Shown here: positions 36,130 to 44,305 of the stretch, in pieces
Numbering within the stretch: the stretch's first letter is position 1
How the letters are laid out: every line of letters begins with the position of its first letter
Assembly (NCBI GenBank): GCA_013202495.1
Contig: JABMQQ010000151.1
Location: forward strand, 1-64,000
From: Fidelibacterota bacterium
Lineage (GTDB): Bacteria > Fidelibacterota > UBA8477 > JABMPR01
Direction of reading: 5' to 3'
Length of the DNA: 64,000 nucleotides
The notes under the pieces: generated by a model
The model's input: only the letters and a program-made list of their open reading frames with translations
What the model was told of the DNA's origin: nothing
Database searches by the model: none
Made by a program: the position numbers and the translations under genes

Positions 36130-36908
36130 TTAACCTCCATATCTAGATGTGCATAAAATACCTTGGGCTCGGTATTAAGCGCTGGTTTAAGAACGCCAAT
36201 ATGGTTCATTCGTTTAAATCGATGCAAAGGACTAGCTTTCTGATCCAACTCCCCAAATATTCTAGCTTCAGTAGGACATGCTTCTACACAGGCAGGTTCT
36301 TCCCCTCTAACAATTCTGTGATAACAAAACGTACATTTCTCGGCAGTTTTTGTCACGGGGTGTAGGAATCTTGCACCGTAAGGGCAGGCCTGGATGCAAT
36401 ATCTGCAACCAAGACAATATTCCGCATCAACCAATACCACACCATCGGCGGACTGAAAGGTCGCTCCCACTGGGCAGACTTGAACGCAGGGTGGTTTTTC
36501 ACAGTGATTGCATAATTTTGGCACAAAGAAGCTACGTAGGACATCCTCACTTTCAGGATGCTTTTCAAAACCATCGATGGCACCGTTAGGACAATCAATG
36601 ATAGTTTCTCCATTCTCTTTCACTTGATAGCGTTCCACCCAGGTACGAAAGAAGAATGGTTCTTTGGGAACATCATTTTCAATTTTACAGGCATTAGAAC
36701 ATCTTCCGCAGCCGATACATTTGTCAATATCCACTCCCATGCCCCATGTATGCTCGTGTGGGTTATAGTTGATTGATTCATCTGCCCAGTCCATAGGTTT
36801 TACAGATTCCTGCTCTGCTGTGAGAAACTTGGGAAATAATACACCGGCAGCCAAGCCCGCCATCGTTTTTAAAACGTCGCGTCTTTTTGAAGTGATAAGA
36901 TTCTTCAT
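36126..36908 (-). CDS. Tat-exported 4x[4Fe-4S] ferredoxin (HybA/DsrO-like)
   Basis: About 260 residues from the ATG at 36908 (GGAGG upstream). Tat-type signal SKRRDVLKTMAGLAAG. Four cluster groups: KCIGCGRCSNAC, LCNHCEKPPCVQVC, YCLGCRYCIQAC, and CTFC paired with ACVEAC. Periplasmic electron-transfer partner of the NrfD-like subunit. Unlike the operon at 19-27 kb, no molybdopterin subunit is encoded here, so the octaheme cytochrome upstream is its likely partner. Confidence 0.92.
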   Translation of the reverse strand: MKNLITSKRRDVLKTMAGLAAGVLFPKFLTAEQESVKPMDWADESINYNPHEHTWGMGVDIDKCIGCGRCSNACKIENDVPKEPFFFRTWVERYQVKENGETIIDCPNGAIDGFEKHPESEDVLRSFFVPKLCNHCEKPPCVQVCPVGATFQSADGVVLVDAEYCLGCRYCIQACPYGARFLHPVTKTAEKCTFCYHRIVRGEEPACVEACPTEARIFGELDQKASPLHRFKRMNHIGVLKPALNTEPKVFYAHLDMEVK

Positions 36909-37657
36909 CTCGCCTCCGGTAGGTGTGGGTAATGACATTGCCAGCAATCATAACGTGTCTCGTGGGTTGCAAGATTTATCAGGGGAGCATCAGTGTCGTT
37001 ACTTGCATTCTTTGTGTGACATTGCCCACAGAATTCGCGATTTTGAGGTTTATCTGGTCGGTACTGACGAGGTGAAATTTTGTGTAGTTCCGGTGTGGTA
37101 TGACAAAATTCGCATTCAACATCCATATGATGCGATACTGCTTTGCTGCGCGATATTTCGCCGTGGCATGCTGAACATTCACTGGGAACTTCAGGAGGTG
37201 CTGGATCATGTGGTTCGTGGCAGGTCACACAGGATTTCAATGAGTTATGAGATTGACTGACTATTTGAGGAAATCCAGTGGGTCGTGATGAGAGGTATTC
37301 GTGACATACCGGGCATAATGTTCGTTCTCTGGGAAAACTGGGTTCGTTTTCATCTGAGTCTTCAATGTGTCCGGCCAGCGGTCCGTGGCAAACCTCACAA
37401 CTCAGTTTTTTATGATATCCTGCAGCAAGCATTTCCGTCATATCATCGTGGCATTCAACACAGCTTGCTCTACCAGCGTATTTGAATTCAATTGCTACCG
37501 CATCATTTAATGCACCTGTTCTAAAATGACCAAGTTCACCAAAATCATCTGGTATTAGTAATGGTCTAATGATGAGAAATGCAGATATGACGAGAATCAC
37601 CACTACAACTAGCAATTTGATCTGCTCCGGTGCTTTACTTAGCCAACTATTCATCAT
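36905..37657 (-). CDS. Membrane-anchored octaheme c-type cytochrome
   Basis: About 250 residues from the ATG at 37657 (AGGGG upstream; a second ATG follows at once). One N-terminal uncleaved membrane helix (LLVVVVILVISAFLIIRPLLI), then eight CxxCH motifs: CVECH, CEVCH, CPVCH, CVTCH, CSACH, CEFCH, CGQCH, CWQCH. The anchor plus periplasmic heme layout recalls NrfH/NapC-type quinol dehydrogenases, but with more hemes. Stop overlaps the next start (ATGA). Confidence 0.88.
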   Translation of the reverse strand: MMNSWLSKAPEQIKLLVVVVILVISAFLIIRPLLIPDDFGELGHFRTGALNDAVAIEFKYAGRASCVECHDDMTEMLAAGYHKKLSCEVCHGPLAGHIEDSDENEPSFPRERTLCPVCHEYLSSRPTGFPQIVSQSHNSLKSCVTCHEPHDPAPPEVPSECSACHGEISRSKAVSHHMDVECEFCHTTPELHKISPRQYRPDKPQNREFCGQCHTKNASNDTDAPLINLATHETRYDCWQCHYPHLPEAR

Positions 37658-37705
37658 AAATCCCCTAATATTTCTGAAGATTGATAGCATTTTAAGCCTT
37701 CTCTG

Positions 37706-39346
37706 CTACTGCTCACCCTTGCGGGGACTTCCCTTTCGGATTCGAGTGTAAACAGCAGAAACTGTGATGAGAACCACTCCAAGCGTAAAAAATGTGAGGA
37801 TTCGTTGTCCAGGCTCCATACCCATGGTTGCGAGCAAAATGACATATGCCATGGTCGCGATGAGGGTCAGGTGCCCCATCCAACGATATCGTTTACTATT
37901 TAAAGCCACACTGAGTGCATAGTATAGAACGGAGACACCAAGCAAAGGAAAAGCCACCCACTCGTTTGGGATTGCCTTCCACAGTGCATACGGTAGAGTG
38001 ACAAAGGTGATTGCCAGATAAAAGTTTATCAAAACATTGAATGAGGATCCCAGTCGAATCTCAAACGCTCTGAGTAATCTGGCACTAAAAAGTGCAACAA
38101 AACCAAAGCTTACACTAATGATACCCGCAAACCCGCTAGCTGCAGAATAGGCCAGGAACAAGACGATATATAGCAGGAAGTTAGATATGGTAATGAATTG
38201 TGATTTAAACCACAGAGCATTGGCCAAAACTAGTAAGCTCTGCCAAATCAGAATAACATATATATCTGGGGAGGGCACAGTTTGTAGAAGTCCAATGCTG
38301 ATGGTACCATGTGCTAGTAGTGTAAAGAGTACCATTGAGAAGTTGATTTTTAGACGTTTCCAAAAGACCAGTGCAAGCCCAAAGAAAACAATGAAGAAGA
38401 GAATTTTAGGCATAAGTGTGGGCGGAACGTCATGCAAAACAAAGGATAAATTGAAGAGTATGAACGCCAAGACTCCATTTCCCATGGCATTTGCAACCAC
38501 ATACTCTTTTGCGATGGTTTTGGTATCAGAAACAATGAGAATAAGGGAAAAGATAAGTGCATAAATCACTAGATAAACTTGATCCCAGGCAGGATGAGCC
38601 AGAGCACCATACTCACCAGTCATAATTGGGTTTCCCAACATCCAAATGAGATGGGCGGTATACACAGCAATGGTGCCATAGATGAAAGTAATTGGATCCT
38701 TTAATTCACGGGAATAATAAACTACCCCCAGGGCGACAAGAGCATTTAAGCTCAGGGTCCAGGCAGGTAAATTGATGACAATACCAGCCAGCAGCATGAG
38801 TGTTAGTCCAATTGAATACAGATAGGGAGATCTCTTGTTGTATCCAAAGGCTACGAGACCAAAACAAAGAAGTGTTAGGAAAGTATTTTCCAGATACCCT
38901 GATTCCAACAAGCTCGGCTCGCCAAAATGGAATAAACGGAGAACTGAGATAAAGCTGACGACAAAGGCGGCGCCCCATAGATTCAATGAGATAAATTTGA
39001 AGGTGGCTTTGGTGTAGACCGCAGCACCAACCATCAGCGCACATATTCCTGCACCCATTAGGCTAGGCACAACAGGATGCAAATTATTCCATTGCAAGCT
39101 TAGCATGAAAACAAAAGCCATGACTAAGATGGCAATACCTACATAGGCGAACCAATATTCTCCAATGTGGATTTCAAACGCATTGGGTTTTCCATCGCCG
39201 CGTTCTTGAATACCACCAACGCTTCGGTCTTCCGTAGTTTTAATATACGGTTTCATAGCTGCTTCCAGGGTGGATACTCTTTGATCCAGGTCTTTTAAAT
39301 AGTCAATGACCTGAGAGGATGAAGAATCGGTGGAATTTTTTGCCAT
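37706..39346 (-). CDS. Polytopic membrane protein, DUF2339-like, first gene of the bc/NrfD operon
   Basis: 546 residues from the ATG at 39346 (GAGG seven bases upstream). The N-terminus has a short coiled coil (QVIDYLKDLDQRVSTLEAAM), then about 14-16 hydrophobic helices beginning FAYVGIAILVMAFVFMLSL. No catalytic motif or heme ligand pattern is evident. Its general build resembles DUF2339 proteins. As promoter-proximal gene of the cytochrome operon it may aid assembly of the membrane complex, but this is only positional inference. Confidence 0.6.
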   Translation of the reverse strand: MAKNSTDSSSSQVIDYLKDLDQRVSTLEAAMKPYIKTTEDRSVGGIQERGDGKPNAFEIHIGEYWFAYVGIAILVMAFVFMLSLQWNNLHPVVPSLMGAGICALMVGAAVYTKATFKFISLNLWGAAFVVSFISVLRLFHFGEPSLLESGYLENTFLTLLCFGLVAFGYNKRSPYLYSIGLTLMLLAGIVINLPAWTLSLNALVALGVVYYSRELKDPITFIYGTIAVYTAHLIWMLGNPIMTGEYGALAHPAWDQVYLVIYALIFSLILIVSDTKTIAKEYVVANAMGNGVLAFILFNLSFVLHDVPPTLMPKILFFIVFFGLALVFWKRLKINFSMVLFTLLAHGTISIGLLQTVPSPDIYVILIWQSLLVLANALWFKSQFITISNFLLYIVLFLAYSAASGFAGIISVSFGFVALFSARLLRAFEIRLGSSFNVLINFYLAITFVTLPYALWKAIPNEWVAFPLLGVSVLYYALSVALNSKRYRWMGHLTLIATMAYVILLATMGMEPGQRILTFFTLGVVLITVSAVYTRIRKGSPRKGEQ

Positions 39347-39396
39347 GATGTACCTCAGTTTAATTGAAATAAAATTGTGGAGTTTCCCCTTATATC

Positions 39397-39411
39397 TCAA
39401 TTTGCATGCCA
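39397..39411 (-). promoter_or_regulatory. Sigma-54-like promoter (TGGCAT-N5-TTGA) of the bc/NrfD cytochrome operon
   Basis: The minus strand reads TGGCATGCAAATTGA: good -24 element, variant -12 element. The predicted start site near 39385 leaves a leader of about 39 bases before the ATG at 39346, a normal distance. A palindromic candidate enhancer lies about 100 bases upstream, and the neighbouring gene encodes a sigma-54 activator. Confidence 0.55.
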
Positions 39412-39481
39412 GTCATGGACCTGGGTATCTCATAGTACTGTATATATTGTGTTTATATCACTTTTAAGGATCACAGATATT

Positions 39482-39495
39482 TCCCACTAGTGGGA
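39482..39495. promoter_or_regulatory. Palindromic candidate enhancer (UAS) for the NtrC-type regulator
   Basis: Perfect 14-base palindrome TCCCACTAGTGGGA, centred about 103 bases upstream of the predicted sigma-54 start site, a typical activator position. Confidence 0.5.
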
Positions 39496-39547
39496 CATCA
39501 TTGAGACCAAAAACGCCATTAATAATGCTGTAATACTATATTTTTTA

Positions 39548-39561
39548 TTGATTTATATCAA
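39548..39561. promoter_or_regulatory. FNR/CRP-family binding box
   Basis: Perfect TTGAT-TTAT-ATCAA. On the minus strand a TATTAA -10-like hexamer (39519-39524) would place this box near -42, the class II activation position for FNR-type regulators. It suggests a second, anaerobically induced promoter for the cytochrome operon. Confidence 0.55.
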
Positions 39562-39606
39562 CCTGTGAAATTTAAATTCACAGTGACAAAAAGGTTACAG
39601 GATGAA

Positions 39607-41001
39607 TCAGAGTAGTCGCCACGCCTCAGGATCGATCCCATGTTTTTGTAGCAAACGATAGGTGTTTCGCCGAGTCATATCTGCTTCTTCAGCAATACGA
39701 GTCACATTTCCTTTATGTTTGCGAAGCAGAAATTTCAGATACCTTTGCTCTACCTTATCGATTTCACGAGTACGGGCTTGCTTAAATGACAGAGAGTCAA
39801 AATTTTCCTGGATGGGTTCCAGGGAGTGGAATTGTTCTGGGAGATGGGCACTCTGAATGACAGTATCATCGCTCAAGGCAACCAATCGCTCAATCACATT
39901 TTCTAATTCGCGGACATTTCCCGGCCAATTATAGGTTTCCAGAAGAGTGAGTGTCTCGGCTGAAAATTTGAGTTTCTTTTTGCCTGTTGTCACCATGGAC
40001 TTTTTGGCGAAGTGATTTACCAAGAGTCGGATGTCACCCTTCCGTTCACGCAATGGGGGTATATGAATATGAATCACATTGAGTCGGTAGTACAAATCTG
40101 CACGTAATCGATCTTCACCAAGGATATTCTCAGGAGAACAATTGGTAGCTGAGATAATACGTACATTTATTGGGATCTGGAGATGCCCTCCCAATCTTCT
40201 CAATTCGCGTTCTTGAAGCACACGTAAAAATTTTGTTTGCAGGGAATGAGCCATCTCACACACTTCATCAAGAAAGAAGGTTCCAGTATTGGCATACTCG
40301 AATAAGCCAATTTTTGTTTGGTCGGCACCTGTGAAAGCACCTTTTTCATATCCAAAAAGCTCAGATTCAAAAAGATTTTCGGGAAGTGCTCCGCAATTCA
40401 TTGGCACAAAGGGTTTTGCCTGCCGTTTGCTTCGCGTATGTATACTTCTTGCAATCAGTTCTTTCCCTGTCCCACTTTCACCAGTAATAAGGATATTGAC
40501 ATCCGTTGGAGCAACGGTTTCGATCAATTTGAATATTTTTAGCATCACATCACTTTTACTGATGATGTTTTCAAATTTGTATTTGTCTTTCAGTTGCTGT
40601 AAAAGGGATTGTCGTTCTTCTACCAGGTTTGAAAATTGCAATGCCCTGTCAATCACCACTTTGAGATGATCCGCCTCGAAGGGTTTTTCAATAAATTCAT
40701 AGGCTCCAGCCTTTATACAAGCTACGGCCCGGTCGATAGTCCCATATGCTGAGATGATGATCACAGGCAGATCCTTTGCATACATGCGGATTCTTTGTAA
40801 CATCTCGAGACCATCAAGGTCTGGCATTTGCAAATCACACAGCACGAGTTCAAAATTTTGGCTTTCGATGAGTTCCAATGCATAGTGTACATCTTTTGTT
40901 GTCATGGGCTCGAAATCCAGACGGCGCAGTAGATTAGCCGTTGCTTCTAAGAAATCTTGTTCATCATCAATAATGAGTATGCGTGGACCTATTGGTTTCA
41001 T
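39607..41001 (-). CDS. Sigma-54-dependent response regulator, NtrC family
   Basis: 464 residues. Receiver domain (about 1-125) with DDE near the N-terminus, phospho-acceptor in VLCDLQMPD and Lys in IEKPFE. AAA+ domain with Walker A GESGTGKE (near 175), GAFTGA in ELFGYEKGAFTGA (near 222) and Walker B in TFFLDEVCEM. Fis-type helix-turn-helix at the end (GNVTRIAEEADMTRRNTYRLL). Overlaps the kinase stop by four bases. It lies directly upstream of the bc/NrfD operon, so that operon is its likely target. Confidence 0.93.
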   Translation of the reverse strand: MKPIGPRILIIDDEQDFLEATANLLRRLDFEPMTTKDVHYALELIESQNFELVLCDLQMPDLDGLEMLQRIRMYAKDLPVIIISAYGTIDRAVACIKAGAYEFIEKPFEADHLKVVIDRALQFSNLVEERQSLLQQLKDKYKFENIISKSDVMLKIFKLIETVAPTDVNILITGESGTGKELIARSIHTRSKRQAKPFVPMNCGALPENLFESELFGYEKGAFTGADQTKIGLFEYANTGTFFLDEVCEMAHSLQTKFLRVLQERELRRLGGHLQIPINVRIISATNCSPENILGEDRLRADLYYRLNVIHIHIPPLRERKGDIRLLVNHFAKKSMVTTGKKKLKFSAETLTLLETYNWPGNVRELENVIERLVALSDDTVIQSAHLPEQFHSLEPIQENFDSLSFKQARTREIDKVEQRYLKFLLRKHKGNVTRIAEEADMTRRNTYRLLQKHGIDPEAWRLL

Positions 41002-42746
41002 GATTTATCCGTTGGTAGATAGATTAAAAAGGTTGCTCCCTCTCCAGGTGTACTCTGTACATCGAGACGACCACTGTGTCTTTCTACAATAGATTTGGAA
41101 ATTGATAATCCCAAACCAGTACCTTGTGTCCCAGGTTTATTACTCACAAAGGGTTTAAATATATTCGAAATGTCTGATTGTTTGATGCCACTACCATTAT
41201 CACTAATGGAAAGTACATTTAAGTTTTGTTGACCCAGGGATGTTTCCTCCGTGGTGCTTTTGAGATGCAAAGTGATTGTGCCTTTTGGTTCTACAAAATC
41301 AATGGCGTTATTAAGTAAATTTATAATGACCTGCTCTAGCCTCGGGCGATCAAAAATGAAAGGAGGCCAGTAATCTGGTAATTTTTTCTTCACCACAACT
41401 TGTTTTGCATTTAGACGCGGACCAACCAGGAATAAACATTCTGATATGAGGTCCAAGATGTCATTTTCCTCTGGCCTAAAAGGCATGACTCTGGAATATC
41501 CCAGTAATCTTTTGGTGTAATCTTTTATTCGATGGACCTGTTTCTTAATGATACGCATTTCACCTCGGGAATCTTCTCCAAGATTTTCATTTAGAATCAT
41601 CCCATCGGCTACGGCTGAAATTATCCCCGTCGGCGTGTTTATTTCATGTGCAACTGAATCTATCAACTCTCCCAATGAGGCCAGTTTGGTTGCCTGGTCA
41701 AGTTTTTCCTGGATACGCTGCACTTCGCTAATTCGCTTTTTCGCCTGATCTGCCAGCACTCTCTTTATATTCAAATAGTAGAGAGAACCACCTGTCATGA
41801 TCAAAAGGAGCAGAAATACTCCTGAAAGGATAAATATGGCAACGGAGTTTCTCAACACATCACGTACGACTGAGGGAGAGTAAGTTGAAATGGCCAGAAC
41901 CCATTTTAAACCCTCATATTGAATAGGCTCATACGCCATAATTTTTTCAGGTTCACCTTCAATAAAATAATTTGCTCTTCCTGAGCCTCCTGCAATCATT
42001 TGTTCCTGTATTTTGAAGGAACTATGGCATTCGACACAATCTTCCTGAATGTCCCTGATATTGTGCAGAAGCATTTCTTCATGGCTTGGGTGATATATGA
42101 GTCGGCCCCCATCATCCATCACCCAGGCAAAATCATCTTTACCCAGTTTAAGGGGTTTGACAAATTTTTCCATTAACCAATCAAAACTAATTAGTAACCC
42201 TATACTCCTGACCCTGGACCTCAATGTGTAATCTTTATCTATAGTCTTAGCTGGTGTGAAAATGACAAGAAAATGGTAGGGGGATTCATCAGAACCCATA
42301 TTCTGTGGATATACGGGAGAGAAAATAATTTGGGATTCAATAGCCCTAATCCGACTCGGACTGATCACGTCGACAGACAAGAGACGAAGTTCTTCTGCTA
42401 CCCGATCAGAGAGTGAGTTACCCCAGGTTTTGTCGATTTTAAAACTATCATCCAGGGTGAACCAGGAGCTTATACCTTCAGTACTTAGCTGATTAGAGTG
42501 TTGTAAAACATTCACATTTTCCAGGCCAAGCTGTGAAAGCAGCTGAAGGTCATCTTCCAGATGTTCGAAATAGTTGGTCATGCTGGCCGTGGCCGTTTTG
42601 GCCATTTCTGACTGAAGCTGCTGATGATAAGAAGTAGCCTCCGACAAGGCAGTCTGGTAGAATTTTATAACCAGAAAAATAAAACTGGAAACCAACAGAA
42701 TTGAAAATACGATGATAGAACTTGAGTTCAGTTTAAGCAGCCGCAT
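40998..42746 (-). CDS. Sensor histidine kinase with a heme-c motif in its periplasmic domain
   Basis: 582 residues from the ATG at 42746 (GAGAGG just upstream; the TTG at 42761 has no ribosome binding site). Membrane helix near residues 11-28, a periplasmic domain of about 270 residues of the double-Cache kind (FAWVMDDGGRLIYHPSHEEML, ends KWVLAISTY), a second helix (about 301-325), then the H-box SVAHEINTPTGIISAV and an ATPase domain (LLNNAIDFV, DNGSGI, GTGLGLSI). Inside the second Cache lobe is CVECH (codons 42024-42038), a complete covalent heme-c site. Such heme-c PAS/Cache sensors are known for redox or gas sensing in other bacteria. The signal here is unknown, but periplasmic redox state fits the target genes. 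Confidence 0.92.
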   Translation of the reverse strand: MRLLKLNSSSIIVFSILLVSSFIFLVIKFYQTALSEATSYHQQLQSEMAKTATASMTNYFEHLEDDLQLLSQLGLENVNVLQHSNQLSTEGISSWFTLDDSFKIDKTWGNSLSDRVAEELRLLSVDVISPSRIRAIESQIIFSPVYPQNMGSDESPYHFLVIFTPAKTIDKDYTLRSRVRSIGLLISFDWLMEKFVKPLKLGKDDFAWVMDDGGRLIYHPSHEEMLLHNIRDIQEDCVECHSSFKIQEQMIAGGSGRANYFIEGEPEKIMAYEPIQYEGLKWVLAISTYSPSVVRDVLRNSVAIFILSGVFLLLLIMTGGSLYYLNIKRVLADQAKKRISEVQRIQEKLDQATKLASLGELIDSVAHEINTPTGIISAVADGMILNENLGEDSRGEMRIIKKQVHRIKDYTKRLLGYSRVMPFRPEENDILDLISECLFLVGPRLNAKQVVVKKKLPDYWPPFIFDRPRLEQVIINLLNNAIDFVEPKGTITLHLKSTTEETSLGQQNLNVLSISDNGSGIKQSDISNIFKPFVSNKPGTQGTGLGLSISKSIVERHSGRLDVQSTPGEGATFLIYLPTDKS

Positions 42747-43184
42747 AACCTCTCGATGCAATTAATGTGCTATTCTCCTGCTGGATACAGGATCTTGAGT
42801 CTGGATGATCATTTTGTCTATTTCATCGAAAGTGTGATCGATGAATTTGCCTGTACCCTGTTGAAGTCTTATTGGTATGAAACTAAGATAGGTCTGTGAC
42901 ACTTGCTATGGAGAAGTGCTCTCTATTCTTAAGTCTGATCTGAGTGAGGACACCTTTTGGATATTCCTGTCCAGGCGGCTAAGGCTCCCTGCCATACCGA
43001 ACCTTGAGCCTGTCGAAAGGGTAGGCTGGTCGAAGCCAGGGGTGTTGTGGTAGCTCAGGACATTTCGAGGACCTCAATGTCCGGCTACTACACCGGCGGC
43101 TGAGGTTCTCGAAGCCAGAGGTGTTGTGATGAGAAAGGACACTTCGACGAGCTCAGTGTCCGTGAATCGATAAATCTAGACAAA
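42747..43184. other. Intergenic region with a cluster of hairpin repeats
   Basis: About 440 bases. The left part should hold the promoter of the kinase/regulator pair; none was identified with confidence. The right part (42972-43161) is a mosaic of imperfect repeats: GGCGGCT, TCGAAGCCAG and GGTGTTGTG units each occur twice, alternating with TTCGA/CTCA hairpins. Confidence 0.55.
43002..43161. repeat. Cluster of three TTCGA/CTCA hairpin repeats
   Basis: Members at 43002-43020, 43058-43082 and 43137-43161. The arms differ (CCTT/AAGG, GGACAT/ATGTCC, GGACAC/GTGTCC) but stay complementary while the core is kept, the mark of selection for a hairpin or of a palindromic mobile unit. Related to the copies at 1002-1060. 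Confidence 0.72.
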
Positions 43185-43216
43185 AAAAGAGGCCACCCAA
43201 TTGGGTGGCCTCTTTT
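43185..43216. terminator. Perfect 32-base palindromic terminator
   Basis: AAAAGAGGCCACCCAA followed directly by its exact complement. On the minus strand a run of seven T follows. It lies 22 bases after the stop of the collagen-like cytochrome gene and is likely bidirectional. Confidence 0.9.
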
Positions 43217-43237
43217 CTAAAAGCAACAATCTATTAT

Positions 43238-44305
43238 TTAATCAAGGCCAAGATTGAATTCAGCACCAGTCAACAGAGTGTTGAAGTAACCAGGATTGTG
43301 TACACCATGGCTATGATCTTCATAAACCACCATATAGTTCCAGAATGCTTTAAACTCATCTTCTGTTACAACACCGACATGTGGATGATATTCTCCATCT
43401 TCCTCAGCAAGTGCACCAGCTGTGACCAATGCATCGGCAATAGCGGTCAGACGTACGCTAACAGCATCCTGTTTTTCTGTCAGGTATGCAGCGATGTCTG
43501 TTACTGTTGAGTGACAGGCGACAGTACAGTTTTCCAGATTGGGAACAAAGGAGTGTCCACCCTCAGTTGCTGTTGCGTCACCCATATGACAGCTAACACA
43601 ACCAACAGATGTGTGTGTACCCTCTGAACTAGCTCCATATCCACTCATACCTTTGAGTGTATTGGTCTGTGGTCCATGGTGTGGTCCAGCATGGCTGCTA
43701 TTGATATAAACAGATCCGTCTGGAACAACAAAATCAAGAGAATCATTGCCATTTACATCATCAGTCCATACAGAGTCAATTGCTTCATAATATGCATAGC
43801 CTCTTCTGGATTGGTGACAATTGGCGCATAAGTTGGAAGCACTGCCAAAATCTACAACTGTACCATCTTCAATCATGGTAACTGCAGCACTTGTTTGCAG
43901 TGGTGCACTAATACCTTCTTCAAGGGATCCGTGATTTCCATGACAGGTTCCACATGACCAAGCGGATGGGTAAGCAATATTTTCGCCACCATATCCAGCG
44001 AGATAATCCATGAATCCTTCACTTGAATGACAACGGGCACAACTTCCACGACCACCAGCATAACCGACATAGTTACCAGCTGAATGACCAGATAAGGCAA
44101 ATAGTCCATTTACAGAATCCATGTTGTCCTGTGTGTGACAGGTTAGGCAAGAGACATTACCATCGACTCCATCAACACCATCGGTTCCATTAGCACCAGC
44201 GGCACCAGCGGCACCATCTTCGCCAGCAGGACCTTCACAACTAACTGTAAACATCACCATCAGGGCTAAAACCAGGATAGCGAACAGGTTGATTTTTTTA
44301 CTCAT
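43238..44305 (-). CDS. Multiheme c-type cytochrome lipoprotein with collagen-like Gly-X-Y stalk
   Basis: 355 residues; GGAGG-type ribosome binding site before the ATG. Lipobox FTVSC with Cys at 23, followed at once by about eight Gly-X-Y triplets (GPAGEDGAAGAAGANGTDG...), then five CxxCH motifs (CLTCH, CARCH, CGTCH, CANCH, CVSCH) and one CxxxCH (CTVACH). The C-terminal third is heme-free. The stalk would hold the heme domain away from the membrane, suggesting exposure at the outer surface as a terminal reductase or electron-accepting antenna (inference). Monocistronic with its own terminator and a candidate sigma-54 promoter. Confidence 0.85.
   Translation of the reverse strand: MSKKINLFAILVLALMVMFTVSCEGPAGEDGAAGAAGANGTDGVDGVDGNVSCLTCHTQDNMDSVNGLFALSGHSAGNYVGYAGGRGSCARCHSSEGFMDYLAGYGGENIAYPSAWSCGTCHGNHGSLEEGISAPLQTSAAVTMIEDGTVVDFGSASNLCANCHQSRRGYAYYEAIDSVWTDDVNGNDSLDFVVPDGSVYINSSHAGPHHGPQTNTLKGMSGYGASSEGTHTSVGCVSCHMGDATATEGGHSFVPNLENCTVACHSTVTDIAAYLTEKQDAVSVRLTAIADALVTAGALAEEDGEYHPHVGVVTEDEFKAFWNYMVVYEDHSHGVHNPGYFNTLLTGAEFNLGLD

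Noticed and set aside
39563..39583. CTGTGAA/TTCACAG inverted repeat as a CRP site.
   Set aside because: The half-sites TGTGA and TCACA are nine bases apart, not six, so it does not fit CRP; it may still be a site for another regulator.
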